DNA of 64,000 nt from Microbacteriaceae bacterium PS02067 (GTDB lineage Bacteria; Actinomycetota; Actinomycetes; Actinomycetales; Microbacteriaceae): NCBI GenBank assembly GCA_029960085.1, contig JASCPG010000004.1, positions 1 to 64,000 on the forward strand. The letters run 5' to 3'. Positions 43,651 to 51,686 of this stretch are shown here, in pieces. The stretch's first letter is position 1. Each line of letters opens with the position of its first letter. The position numbers and the translations under genes are program-made. The notes beneath the pieces were generated by a model that was not told where the DNA came from, ran no database searches, and worked only from the letters and a program-made list of their open reading frames with translations.

Positions 43651-45069
43651 TCAGACGAGGATGTCGCGGCGATCCAGCACCGCCGCTCGCGCGCCGGCCC
43701 GCACGTCGGGCCAGACGGCCGCCAACGTCGCCACGGCGCGTTCGAGATCGGTCGCCGGTGCCGTGAAAGGGATCCGCAGATGGCGGTCGTGAGTGCCGTC
43801 CACCGCGAAACGCGAGCCGGCGGAGAGGTACACGCCGTGCTCGCGCGCGGCGAGCACGAGTCCGGTACTGAGCGGCGCATCGAGTTCCACCCACAGCGCA
43901 ACACCTCCCCCGACGTGCGGAACGCGCCACTGCGGAAGAAGTGCACGAAGAGCGGATGCCACGGCATCGCGCCCTTCGCGGAGCACCTGAGCACGCTGCG
44001 CGAGCACTTCGGGCATTCGGGCGAGGACGCCGGTCGCCACGACCTGCTCGAACTCGGGCGTCCCGAGATCGCGCGGCGGGCGAGCCGCAGCGACATCGGC
44101 AAGGAGCTCTTCGTCGCCACGGATCCAGCCGATGCGGAGCCCTCCCCACACCGTCTTGCCGAGAGAGCCGACTCGGACCACCGGATGCGACGCGAAGGCG
44201 GCTCCGCGGACCAATGCTTCGTCGATCGCCAGATCCGCGGTCGTGTCGTCGACGATGAGCGTCGTTCCCGCCTCGTCCGCGGTGCGTGCGATCTCCGCCT
44301 GTTCGACGTCGCTCATGGAACGACCGGTGGGATTCTGATACGTCGGCATCAGGTAGGCCAGGCGCGGGCGGGTCCGCGCGAAGCCCTGCGCCGCACGGTC
44401 GAGATCCCATCCCTCCGCAGTGCTCACCGGCACGCCCACGAGCCGCGCGCCGGCGCCGCGAAGCGCTTCCGCGGCGTGCGGGTAGGTGGGCGTCTCGATC
44501 AGCACCCGATCCCCCCGCCGGAGCAGCGTCTGAGCGAGGAGATGGATCGCCGACTGGGCGCCCGTCGTCACGAGCACCTCGTCGGGGCGTGTGGGCACTC
44601 CCCGCGCCCCGTAGTAGTCGGCGATCGCCGACCGCAGCGCGAGAGAGCCGCGCACGTCGTAGCCCGCGCGGGAGACGATCGTCGCCGCATCCTGCGCAAC
44701 CTCGCTCATGACGGCCGCGAGGCCCGGCCACGCCGCGGGACTGGCCTGCTGCAGGTCGATCTCGTCGGCTCCCACCGCGACACGTCCGGGTTCGCGACCC
44801 GCCTGCGGCAGTGTGATGCTCCCCGATCCACGCACGCTGAGGATGTGCCCCGAGTCGCGGAGGCTCCGGTAGGCCGCCGCGACGGTCGCGCGACTGAGAC
44901 CGAGCTCTGCGGCGAGCTCGCGCTCGGCAGGCAGCGCCGTGCGCGCGGCGATGCGGTTGTCCAGGCACAACAGGCGGATACCGTCGGCCAGCGCTTCATA
45001 GGCGGGTTCCCGCGCGCGCCACCCTCCGAGCGACGCCGCGAGCCGTCGCGCCGTGATCCGTGAATCCAT
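43651..45069 (-). CDS. MocR-type GntR/aminotransferase-like regulator
   Basis: A 472-aa regulator. The N-terminal GntR HTH (10-75) reads YEALADGIRLLCLDNRIAARTALPAERELAAELGLSRATVAAAYRSLRDSG. The C-terminal fold-type-I aminotransferase domain has the PLP-lysine motif RVGSLGKTVWGGLRIGW and upstream YQNPTGRSM. MocR proteins such as PdxR sense PLP or amino acids. It is divergent from a YczE membrane protein, a known partner arrangement. TATCGT ends 6 nt before ATG 45069; the longer frame is rejected. Confidence 0.92.
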   Translation of the reverse strand: MDSRITARRLAASLGGWRAREPAYEALADGIRLLCLDNRIAARTALPAERELAAELGLSRATVAAAYRSLRDSGHILSVRGSGSITLPQAGREPGRVAVGADEIDLQQASPAAWPGLAAVMSEVAQDAATIVSRAGYDVRGSLALRSAIADYYGARGVPTRPDEVLVTTGAQSAIHLLAQTLLRRGDRVLIETPTYPHAAEALRGAGARLVGVPVSTAEGWDLDRAAQGFARTRPRLAYLMPTYQNPTGRSMSDVEQAEIARTADEAGTTLIVDDTTADLAIDEALVRGAAFASHPVVRVGSLGKTVWGGLRIGWIRGDEELLADVAAARPPRDLGTPEFEQVVATGVLARMPEVLAQRAQVLREGRDAVASALRALLPQWRVPHVGGGVALWVELDAPLSTGLVLAAREHGVYLSAGSRFAVDGTHDRHLRIPFTAPATDLERAVATLAAVWPDVRAGARAAVLDRRDILV

Positions 45070-45086
45070 GCGGCCACGATAGTGCA

Positions 45087-45111
45087 ATTGGACTGGTGTT
45101 GACGGTCCAAT
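45087..45111. promoter_or_regulatory. Operator between MocR and YczE genes
   Basis: ATTGGAC (45087-45093) and GTCCAAT (45105-45111) form an inverted repeat with an 11-bp spacer. It lies between the two outward -10 elements, TATCGT (45081-45076) for the regulator and TAGCGT (45119-45124) for yczE, each 6 nt from its start codon. TTGACG at 45099 may be a -35. It is the probable MocR binding site controlling both genes. Confidence 0.55.
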
Positions 45112-45130
45112 CCTGCGATAGCGTGCCCTC

Positions 45131-45778
45131 ATGATCTTCCGCCTCGCGCAACTCCTCGTCGGCCTGGTGCTCTTCGGTGCCGGCTGCGGGATCATGGTGC
45201 GCGCCGGCATCGGGCTCGACCCCTGGACCGTGTTCGCGCAGGGTCTGTCGATCCAGACGGGCGTCGGGATCGGGTGGATCGCCAACATCGTCGGCTTCCT
45301 CGTGCTGCTGCTGTGGATTCCACTCCGTCAGCGTCCCGGCGCCGGCACGATCGCGAACATCCTCCTGGTCGGCACGAGCATGCAGGCGACGCTCGCGGTC
45401 ATGCCCGACGTGCACGGCTTCGTGTGGCAGCTGCTCACGTTCGTCGGCGGCATGCTGCTCGTCGCTCTGGCATCCGGCCTCTACATCGGCTCACGGTTCG
45501 GAGCGGGGCCACGCGACGGACTCATGACCGGGCTCAATTCCCGCTTCGGGTGGCCGATCTGGGCGGCGCGTCTCGGCGTCGAAGCCGCCGTGCTCCTGGC
45601 CGGGTGGCTGCTCGGGGGAACCGTCGGACTCGGCACCGTGCTCTTCGCCGCAGGAATCGGACCGCTCGTGCACAGAACCCTGCCGTTGTTCGATTCCCGC
45701 CGTCGCGGCACGACGAACACCGCCCGTGCGGGCGAAGCGACCCCGGTGACGACCGGCGGCGAGGTCAGTGCTGCGTGA
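45131..45778 (+). CDS. yczE: YczE/YitT-like membrane protein
   Basis: A 215-aa membrane protein with five hydrophobic helices. LAQLLVGLVLFGAGCGIMVRAGIGLDPWTVFAQGLS is the YczE signature, and YIGSRFGAGPRDGLMTGLNSRFGWPIW the second conserved loop. Known: YczE-type proteins accompany MocR regulators and are suspected to move vitamins or small amines. The 3' end overlaps a 69-aa gene on the other strand by 14 nt. Confidence 0.9.
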   Translation: MIFRLAQLLVGLVLFGAGCGIMVRAGIGLDPWTVFAQGLSIQTGVGIGWIANIVGFLVLLLWIPLRQRPGAGTIANILLVGTSMQATLAVMPDVHGFVWQLLTFVGGMLLVALASGLYIGSRFGAGPRDGLMTGLNSRFGWPIWAARLGVEAAVLLAGWLLGGTVGLGTVLFAAGIGPLVHRTLPLFDSRRRGTTNTARAGEATPVTTGGEVSAA

Positions 45779-45974
45779 AGCGCGGCCAATCCGAGCCGGG
45801 CGGAAGGTGACCGTGGAGGGCGCTCTTGGCGACCTCCATCGTCGGATAGGTGCCGAGGCTGCTGTCGGCATCGGCGATCGTGGCGATGTATCCGTCATCG
45901 ACGTGGCGGATCGTGCCGACGACTTTCCCCTCGGCGCCGTAGGCGACCCAGAGGGCGGACGAAGTGGTGCTCAT
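45765..45974 (-). CDS. 69-aa conserved hypothetical protein
   Basis: A small soluble protein, MSTTSSALWVAYGAEGKVVG, with four predicted strands and one helix (EVAKSALHGHL). A GAGGAG site precedes the ATG. Similar short proteins are widespread in Microbacteriaceae without known function. No domain recognised. Confidence 0.75.
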   Translation of the reverse strand: MSTTSSALWVAYGAEGKVVGTIRHVDDGYIATIADADSSLGTYPTMEVAKSALHGHLPPGSDWPRFTQH

Positions 45975-46027
45975 GGTGACTCCTCTCGTCTGTGCCGACG
46001 CTACGCCTCCGAACCTCGAGACACCAG

Positions 46028-46044
46028 CCTTCGACGGGCTCAGG
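46028..46044. repeat. REP-like palindromic element
   Basis: CCTTCGACGGGCTCAGG is a 17-nt imperfect palindrome. Its shape matches REP elements known in many genomes (CCTTCGAC-x-x-GCTCAGG). Here it overlaps the mannosidase stop codon and is the only copy that I see in the window. Confidence 0.5.
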
Positions 46045-48964
46045 CGCGCAGACGGACCGTTTTCACCTCGAACGGACGGAATGCGAGGTGGGTGAGATCG
46101 ACGGGCGCTCCGCCCCGCTCGAGCATGTCGGTCTCGACCGCGAGCCGATGCGGGAGCGTCGTGACGAGCGCCGTCTCGCACACGACGCCGAGCGACTCGT
46201 AGAGGCGCAAGATGACGCCGTCGCCGTCCTCCGCAGGCTTGAGCGTCTCGATGACGACACCCGGCTCGCGGGAGCGCACGACGCTGTCGAACGGCGCGGC
46301 GGACACGATACGAAGCGGATTGTTGAGTCGATAGCCCTCCCGCACGGCCGCCGACACGTCTCCGGCGTCGAGCGGGAGGAACGCGTAGGTGAACTCGTGG
46401 GCTCCGCGGTCGACCGTCGGATCGGGGAAGGTGGGCGACCGGAGGAGGTTGAGGCTCAGCAGTCCGTTCTTCGCCCGGTGCCCGTACTTCGCGTCGTTGA
46501 GCAGTGCGAACCCGGCTCGGTCGTCGCCGACGGCGATCCACTTGTGCGCGCAGACCTCGAACTGCGCCCTCTCCGCGTCGGTCGATTCCGTCGTCGGGCG
46601 GTCGATGTGACCGAATTGGATCTCCGAACGCACGGTGTCACCGAAATGCGTCGGGCGGAACTCCGCGCGCAGCATGTGGTGCTGCTGACGCCATTCGACC
46701 TGTGTCCGCAGTCGCACGACGGCCGACCCGCTCTCGAGCGTCACCGTCTGCACGACCTCCACGCCCGGTGCACGGTAGCGGGTGCGACGCACGGCCATGG
46801 GGCCGTCGAGGGTGTGCTCGATCCGCACGGGCCGGAGGAGCACGACGGGTCTGTCCACGTAGCTCGGGTCGATGTCCCACGCGTTGAAGGGGAACACGTA
46901 CGGGTCTTCATGGAGCGTGAGGCGATTCAGTCCCCCGCCGGCGTGATCCACACCGGCGGCGTCGAGACACCGGATGATCGATCCGTCCTCGCCGAAATGG
47001 AGTGTGAGGATGCCGTTGCCGAGCATCGTCTCGCCTGCGACGAGTTCGGGGGCAATCACCGGATCGGAAAGGCGGCCCGCCGCGTACGGTCCGACCTCCG
47101 CCAACTGCCACCGACCATCGGCGCGGACATGTTCGCGCCGATCGAAGGAGGTCAGGTTCAACGCGGCGGAGTCACCGGCATCCATCGGCAGCAGCGCGAT
47201 CCGCCGGGCGATGTCGGTCTCGAGCGCGGCCTCGACACGCTCGTAGGTCTCGGCGGCCTCCCGATTCACGCGTTCGATGGACGAGCCGGGGATGATGTCG
47301 TGGAACTGGTTCAGCAGCACGTCGCGCCACAGCGGGTCGAGCGCGTCGCGGGTCGCGGTGCCCGTGATCACCCCCAGCGCCTCTGCGTCGTGCAGGAGTC
47401 GCTCACTCCGACGGTTGTGCATCTTCGTGGCGGCGGCCGTCGTGTAGGTGCCCTGATGTGCCTCGAGGTAGAGCTCGCCGCGATGCGTGTGCGGGATGTC
47501 GCGCCCTGCGAGGGCACGGAAGAAGGCATCCGCCGTCCCCGGCACGACCTGCGGCAGCCCGCGCAGCGAGCGCTCCCGCCGCTGCAGTTCGAGATGGATC
47601 TCGCCCGGACCACCGCCACCATCTCCCGAGCCGAACACCAGCAGAGCGGTGCCGAGGTCGGCCTCCGGGTACTGCCGGATGCCTTTCAGGATCCCGTCCG
47701 CCGCACCGCGACTGTTGTAGTCGCCCTCGGGTGGCATGTGGACGAGCGCCTCGGATCCATCGATCCCCTGCCACCGGAACGTGCGGTGCGGGAAGGTCGT
47801 GACCTTGTTCCAGGCGAGCTTGATGGTCTGGAAGAAGTCCATGCCGGTGCCGCGGAGGATCTGGGGCAGATTGCCGGAGTAGCCGAACGTGTCGGGCAGC
47901 CAGCACACGCGCAGGTCGTCGGGGCCGACCCCGAACTCCTCCTCCCAGAACCGCCGCCCGAACAGCGCCTGGCGGATGAGCGACTCACCGCTCGGAAGGT
48001 TCGTGTCCGGCTCCACCCAGAAGGCCCCCTGCAGTTCGAGCCGCCCGTCGGCGTGCGCCTGCTGCAGCCGCGCGAACAGGTCCGGGTGCTCTGCCTTGAT
48101 CCACTGGAGCTGCTGCGGCTGGCTCGTCCCGTAGAGGAACGCCGAGTCATCTTCGAGGTTCTGGAGTTGACGGATGTAGGTGCGTGCGGCCTTGCGGTGC
48201 GTCTCGCGCAGCGGCCACAACCAGGCCATGTCGAGGTGGCCGTGCCCGATCGCGGTGTAGGTGAAGTCGCTCTCTGCGGGAGCGGCCAGGTGCGGAGCGA
48301 GGACGCCTCGCGCGCCGGCGACATCGCCCGCACGGAAGCGTGAGTACGCCACGCCGAGATCGTGCCGCAGGACCGACGAGAGCGACGCGTCATCCGTCGC
48401 ATCCGCGAGCACCACGAGCGTCAGGTAGTCGTAGTAGAGCGCGAACGCGTCGTCATCACGGTCGGCGAGCCACGCCCCGTGGTACACGGCCTTGCCCACC
48501 TCGTACAGGAGCACGCCGTTGTGCGTGACATCGGCATAGAGCTGAATCCGCCCGGTCGACAGGTCGACTCCGCGCACGGGGCGGTACTGCCCGCCGGAGT
48601 GCGGCAGGTCGGCCTGCTGGAACACCGTGGTCACGGCGTCGAGCGGCGTGCCGTCCGTGTCGTGCACGAGTCCCTCCCCGCGGATGCCGAGGAGCACGAC
48701 CGCGTTCTCGGCGCCCGCCGGGACCTCGCCCGTGATCTCGAGCCACGCGCAGTCGAAGACGCCGCCCCAGGCCGTCCCCGGGCGCAGCGGGACGAACGCG
48801 GCGCGGTCGAGGTCGGCGAAGCGGACGGGCTCTGCGGAGCGCGCGATCCGCGCGTCGAGCGGCGCGAGGCGGCGGTAGATCCTCCGCCGGATGCCGAGCA
48901 GGCGGCGGTACTCGCGCGGATTCGTGACCGCGAGGCCGAAGAGAAACTCCGCGAAATCCTTCAC
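46040..48964 (-). CDS. GH38 alpha-mannosidase
   Basis: A 974-aa glycoside hydrolase of family 38. The metal-binding strand GHGHLDMAWLWPLRET gives the first His and Asp. The nucleophile is Asp in WLPDTFGYSGNLPQIL, and HDIIPGSS holds the third ligand. The C-terminal beta domains run to VKTVRLRA. It removes alpha-mannosyl residues, with a retaining mechanism and a divalent metal. No signal peptide is visible, so it is intracellular. GTG 48964 has GGGGAGG upstream; the open frame continues 600 nt farther but passes through tRNA-Arg and is rejected. No other glycan-degrading gene is adjacent. Confidence 0.92.
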   Translation of the reverse strand: MKDFAEFLFGLAVTNPREYRRLLGIRRRIYRRLAPLDARIARSAEPVRFADLDRAAFVPLRPGTAWGGVFDCAWLEITGEVPAGAENAVVLLGIRGEGLVHDTDGTPLDAVTTVFQQADLPHSGGQYRPVRGVDLSTGRIQLYADVTHNGVLLYEVGKAVYHGAWLADRDDDAFALYYDYLTLVVLADATDDASLSSVLRHDLGVAYSRFRAGDVAGARGVLAPHLAAPAESDFTYTAIGHGHLDMAWLWPLRETHRKAARTYIRQLQNLEDDSAFLYGTSQPQQLQWIKAEHPDLFARLQQAHADGRLELQGAFWVEPDTNLPSGESLIRQALFGRRFWEEEFGVGPDDLRVCWLPDTFGYSGNLPQILRGTGMDFFQTIKLAWNKVTTFPHRTFRWQGIDGSEALVHMPPEGDYNSRGAADGILKGIRQYPEADLGTALLVFGSGDGGGGPGEIHLELQRRERSLRGLPQVVPGTADAFFRALAGRDIPHTHRGELYLEAHQGTYTTAAATKMHNRRSERLLHDAEALGVITGTATRDALDPLWRDVLLNQFHDIIPGSSIERVNREAAETYERVEAALETDIARRIALLPMDAGDSAALNLTSFDRREHVRADGRWQLAEVGPYAAGRLSDPVIAPELVAGETMLGNGILTLHFGEDGSIIRCLDAAGVDHAGGGLNRLTLHEDPYVFPFNAWDIDPSYVDRPVVLLRPVRIEHTLDGPMAVRRTRYRAPGVEVVQTVTLESGSAVVRLRTQVEWRQQHHMLRAEFRPTHFGDTVRSEIQFGHIDRPTTESTDAERAQFEVCAHKWIAVGDDRAGFALLNDAKYGHRAKNGLLSLNLLRSPTFPDPTVDRGAHEFTYAFLPLDAGDVSAAVREGYRLNNPLRIVSAAPFDSVVRSREPGVVIETLKPAEDGDGVILRLYESLGVVCETALVTTLPHRLAVETDMLERGGAPVDLTHLAFRPFEVKTVRLRA

Positions 48965-48975
48965 TGGTCCTCCCC

Positions 48976-49050
48976 TGGTGCCCCCGGCAGGATTCGAACC
49001 TACGACCAACGGATTAGAAAGCCGATGCTCTTCCACTGAGCTACGGAGGC
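48976..49050 (-). tRNA. tRNA-Arg(TCT)
   Basis: On the minus strand: acceptor GCCTCCG with CGGGGGC, D arm GCTC/GAGC, T arm GTAGG/CCTGC with TTCGAAT, discriminator A and CCA encoded at 48978-48976. The anticodon loop TTTCTAA reads TCT. The anticodon stem is weak: only three of five pairs are Watson-Crick, with a mismatch next to the loop. Confidence 0.82.
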
Positions 49051-49111
49051 GTGGCATCCAGCGTACCGCCGCTCTTCGATGAGCGTCGGAGCCGATCGTT
49101 AGGATGAACAC

Positions 49112-49735
49112 ATGGTGAATGCCGCGGAGAACGACCGCCTCGTCTGGATCGACTGCGAGATGACGGGCCTCGATCTCGACGTCGATGAACTCGTCGAGAT
49201 CGCGATCGTCGTCACGGACTTCGACCTCAACGTCCTCGATCCGGGCTTCCAGATCGTGATCAAGCCGGATGCCTCCGCGCTCGAGCACATGAACGATTTC
49301 GTCACCGCGATGCACGAGCGGTCGGGGCTCCTGGAGGAGATCCCCGGCGGCGTGAGCCTCGCCGAGGCCGAGTTCGAGGCCCTCGAGTACATCCAGCGCT
49401 TCGTCTCCGAGGGCAAGGCGCCCCTCGCCGGCAACACGATCGGCACCGATCGGATGTTCCTCGCGAAGTACATGCCGCGCATCGACCGTTGGCTGCACTA
49501 CCGCAACGTCGATGTCTCGAGCATCAAGGAGCTCTCGCGTCGGTGGTATCCGCGGGCGTACTTCAACGCTCCGGCGAAGGACGGCGGACACCGCGCCCTC
49601 GCAGACATCCGCGAGTCGATCCGCGAGCTCGCCTACTACCGCCAGGCGGTGTTCGTGCCCGAGCCCGGCCCCACGAGCGACGAGGCGCGCGAAGCCGCGG
49701 CCTCCGCCGTGTCGTCATTCGCGCCGGGCGTGTAA
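49112..49735 (+). CDS. orn: Oligoribonuclease
   Basis: A 207-aa DEDDh 3'-5' exoribonuclease that degrades 2-5-nt RNAs and linear pGpG. VWIDCEMTGLDLDVDELVEIAIVVTD has the first Asp and Glu, FLAKYMPRIDRWLHYRNVDVSSIKEL follows, and KDGGHRALADIRESI gives the final His-Asp. TAGGAT ends 6 nt before the ATG. tRNA-His lies 36 bp downstream in the same direction. Confidence 0.96.
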   Translation: MVNAAENDRLVWIDCEMTGLDLDVDELVEIAIVVTDFDLNVLDPGFQIVIKPDASALEHMNDFVTAMHERSGLLEEIPGGVSLAEAEFEALEYIQRFVSEGKAPLAGNTIGTDRMFLAKYMPRIDRWLHYRNVDVSSIKELSRRWYPRAYFNAPAKDGGHRALADIRESIRELAYYRQAVFVPEPGPTSDEAREAAASAVSSFAPGV

Positions 49736-49770
49736 TAGAATCGTCTGGTTGCCCGGAAGCGGGCGGCATG

Positions 49771-49846
49771 GTGGCTATAGCTCAGTTGGTAGAGCACCGC
49801 GTTGTGGTCGCGGGGGTCGCGGGTTCAAGCCCCGTTAGCCACCCCA
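49771..49846 (+). tRNA. tRNA-His(GTG)
   Basis: Acceptor GTGGCTA pairs with TAGCCAC; the extra G-1 at 49770 faces discriminator C73 (49843), as needed for His tRNA. The D arm is GCTC/GAGC, the anticodon loop TTGTGGT contains GTG, the T arm is GCGGG/CCCGT. CCA is encoded at 49844-49846. A hairpin terminator follows 2 nt later. Confidence 0.95.
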
Positions 49847-49848
49847 GC

Positions 49849-49887
49849 AGGGCCAGGTGTGAACGATCGACGTTCACCCCTGGCCCT
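49849..49887 (+). terminator. Hairpin terminator after tRNA-His
   Basis: AGGGCCAGG (49849-49857) with CCTGGCCCT (49879-49887), and GTGAACG (49859-49865) with CGTTCAC (49871-49877), form a long interrupted stem around a 5-nt loop. No T run. Confidence 0.7.
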
Positions 49888-49922
49888 ATCTCGTCGCGGG
49901 ATCCCCTCACTTCCCGACCGCA

Positions 49923-49986
49923 TGTAAATAATTCTTGACACGCTGCTGCTCGGCGCATATCGTTCGATGTAAAGAATTCTTCACAT
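49923..49986 (+). promoter_or_regulatory. Consensus promoter flanked by two 18-bp operators
   Basis: TTGACA (49935-49940), a 17-bp spacer and TATCGT (49958-49963) form the best promoter in the window. Two 18-bp near-palindromes, TGTAAATAATTCTTGACA (49923-49940) and TGTAAAGAATTCTTCACA (49969-49986), lie 46 bp apart: one covers the -35, the other the start region. They match each other at 16 of 18 positions. The candidate ligand is the XRE regulator encoded at 50420. Confidence 0.7.
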
Positions 49987-49997
49987 CTGGAGGCATC

Positions 49998-50420
49998 GTG
50001 ACTTTCACCGAGCGGTACACCTGGGCGGGCCTCGTCATCGCCATCGTGACGTTCGTCACATATTGGGTGGTCATCCTCGTCCGAGCCGGCACCAGCGGGC
50101 GTCTCCTGGTCGACGTCGACTGGCAGGGACCCCTGCTGTGGGCGCTCATCGTCGGCGGCGGGCTGTACGCGCTGACCATGCTGGTGCTGTGGCTCGGTGT
50201 CCGCGGGCACGCGCACACCGACGCCCGCGACCACGAGATCGAACGCTACGCGACGGCCTCGGGTGGAGGGATCACCGGGCTCGCCGTCCTCGCGACCCTC
50301 GTCATGCTGGCGCTCGGCGCCCCGACGTTCTGGACGGCGATGGTGCTGTTCACCGGCTCGTTCCTCGGCTCGCTCGCGAGCAGCGGCGTCACGCTCGTCG
50401 CCTACCGCAGGGGCTTCTGA
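49998..50420 (+). CDS. Four-helix small membrane protein
   Basis: A 140-aa membrane protein with four helices (about 10-28, 45-66, 88-106, 113-133) and short loops, including a polar GVRGHAHTDARDHEIERYA between helices 2 and 3. It is co-translated with the HTH regulator (TGATGG). Pairs of this kind, a small membrane protein with a Cro/CI-type HTH protein, are frequent in actinobacteria and firmicutes; the membrane protein may control the regulator. Start GTG 49998 has CTGGAGG 6 nt upstream. Confidence 0.85.
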   Translation: MTFTERYTWAGLVIAIVTFVTYWVVILVRAGTSGRLLVDVDWQGPLLWALIVGGGLYALTMLVLWLGVRGHAHTDARDHEIERYATASGGGITGLAVLATLVMLALGAPTFWTAMVLFTGSFLGSLASSGVTLVAYRRGF

Positions 50421-50650
50421 TGGCCGGGCCGAAACCCACACGGGTGTCGAACCGCATCCGCGAACTGCGCGCCGAGCGCGGTGTCACGCAAGCAGACCTC
50501 GCAGAGACGCTCGGGGTCACGAGACAGACGGTCATCGCGATCGAACAGGGCCGGTACTCCCCCTCACTCGAACTGGCCTTCCAGACCGCACGAGCCCTCG
50601 GCGTGCGGCTGGATGAGGTCTTCACCTACCGGGCCGACGAGACGCCCTGA
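50420..50650 (+). CDS. XRE-family HTH transcriptional regulator
   Basis: A 76-aa HTH_3 protein: SNRIRELRAERGVTQADLAETLGVTRQTVIAIEQGRYSPSLELAFQTARALGVRLDEVFTY, a complete five-helix DNA-binding domain with almost nothing else. It belongs to the YozG-like group, often coupled to a small membrane protein. It probably binds the twin 18-bp operators upstream and represses its own operon. Confidence 0.93.
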   Translation: MAGPKPTRVSNRIRELRAERGVTQADLAETLGVTRQTVIAIEQGRYSPSLELAFQTARALGVRLDEVFTYRADETP

Positions 50651-50687
50651 CCTCACTCGCAGCAACACATCTCAGATCGGAGTCATC

Positions 50688-51686
50688 GTGCGCGCACTTC
50701 TCCACTCCTCCTACGGCGAGGCGAACGCTCTGACGGTGGGCGATGCGCCCCAGCCGTCGCCCGGTAAACGACAGGTCGTGGTGCAGGTCGCAGCGGCATC
50801 CGTCAACGCGGCCGATGTGTTCCGGATGCGCGGCATCCCGCGGATGCTCCGCGTCGGCAACGGAATGCGGCGCCCGAAGCGACGCCTGCTCGGCATGGAT
50901 CTCGCGGGTGTCGTCTCCGCCGTCGGATCCGGAGTGACCCGGTGGCGCGCCGGTGACGCCGTATTCGGGGAGGGCATCGGCACGTTCGCCGAGTACGCGC
51001 TCGCCGACGAAGACCGGCTCGCCGCACTGCCGTTGGGCGTCGATCCCGTGGATGCCGCGACGCTCCCGATCGCGGGGACCACCGCACTCCGAGCCCTCGA
51101 CGTGGCGGCGATCGGGCCCGGTACGCGTGTCGTCGTCACCGGCGCCGCGGGCGGCGTCGGGCAGTTCGCGGCACAACTCGCCGCGCTTCGCGGCGCGGAG
51201 GTCATCGCGGTCTGTTCCGGCCGCAACGTCGCGAGGGTACGCTCGCTCGGTATCGACACCGTGCTGGACTATGAGACCGAAGACGTGCTTCGGACGACGG
51301 CGCCCTATGACGCCGTGATCGACAACGCCGGTGGCATCCGCATCCGCGATTGGCGCCGCGTCGTCGTGCCGGGCGGGGCGATCCTGCCCAACAGCGGTGT
51401 GCGGGGTCCCGACGGCGGCGCGCTCATGCGCGTCGCGAAGGCGACGTGGCACGGCCTCGTCGCACCCCAGCGCGTGCGGGTCTTCTCCGGAACCGTCACG
51501 TCGGAAGCGCTGACGGAACTCGTCGACCTACTCGCGGCCGGACGTCTCCGCCCGCTCCTCGACGACGTTCACCCGCTGGACGAGGCGCCGCGGGCACTCG
51601 CGAAGGTCGCGACCCACCATGCGCGCGGCAAAGTCGTCGTCACCGTCTCCCCCGCGGCGTCGCGCGCGACATCGGGGGCGGCGTGA
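50688..51686 (+). CDS. NAD(P)-dependent alcohol dehydrogenase/quinone reductase family protein
   Basis: A 332-aa medium-chain dehydrogenase/reductase without structural or catalytic zinc residues. The GroES-like half starts VRALLHSSYGEANALTVG. The cofactor motif VVTGAAGGVGQFAAQLAALRGAEVIAVC is AxxGxxG type, as in quinone oxidoreductases. GVRGPDGG and FSGTVTSEALTELVDLLAAGRLRPLLD give the C-terminal part. Its stop overlaps the following SDR gene. Substrate unknown. Confidence 0.9.
   Translation: MRALLHSSYGEANALTVGDAPQPSPGKRQVVVQVAAASVNAADVFRMRGIPRMLRVGNGMRRPKRRLLGMDLAGVVSAVGSGVTRWRAGDAVFGEGIGTFAEYALADEDRLAALPLGVDPVDAATLPIAGTTALRALDVAAIGPGTRVVVTGAAGGVGQFAAQLAALRGAEVIAVCSGRNVARVRSLGIDTVLDYETEDVLRTTAPYDAVIDNAGGIRIRDWRRVVVPGGAILPNSGVRGPDGGALMRVAKATWHGLVAPQRVRVFSGTVTSEALTELVDLLAAGRLRPLLDDVHPLDEAPRALAKVATHHARGKVVVTVSPAASRATSGAA

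Noticed and set aside
48965..49591. N-terminal extension of the alpha-mannosidase frame.
   Set aside because: It runs through tRNA-Arg and antisense to orn; GTG 48964 has a strong ribosome-binding site and the protein starts normally there.
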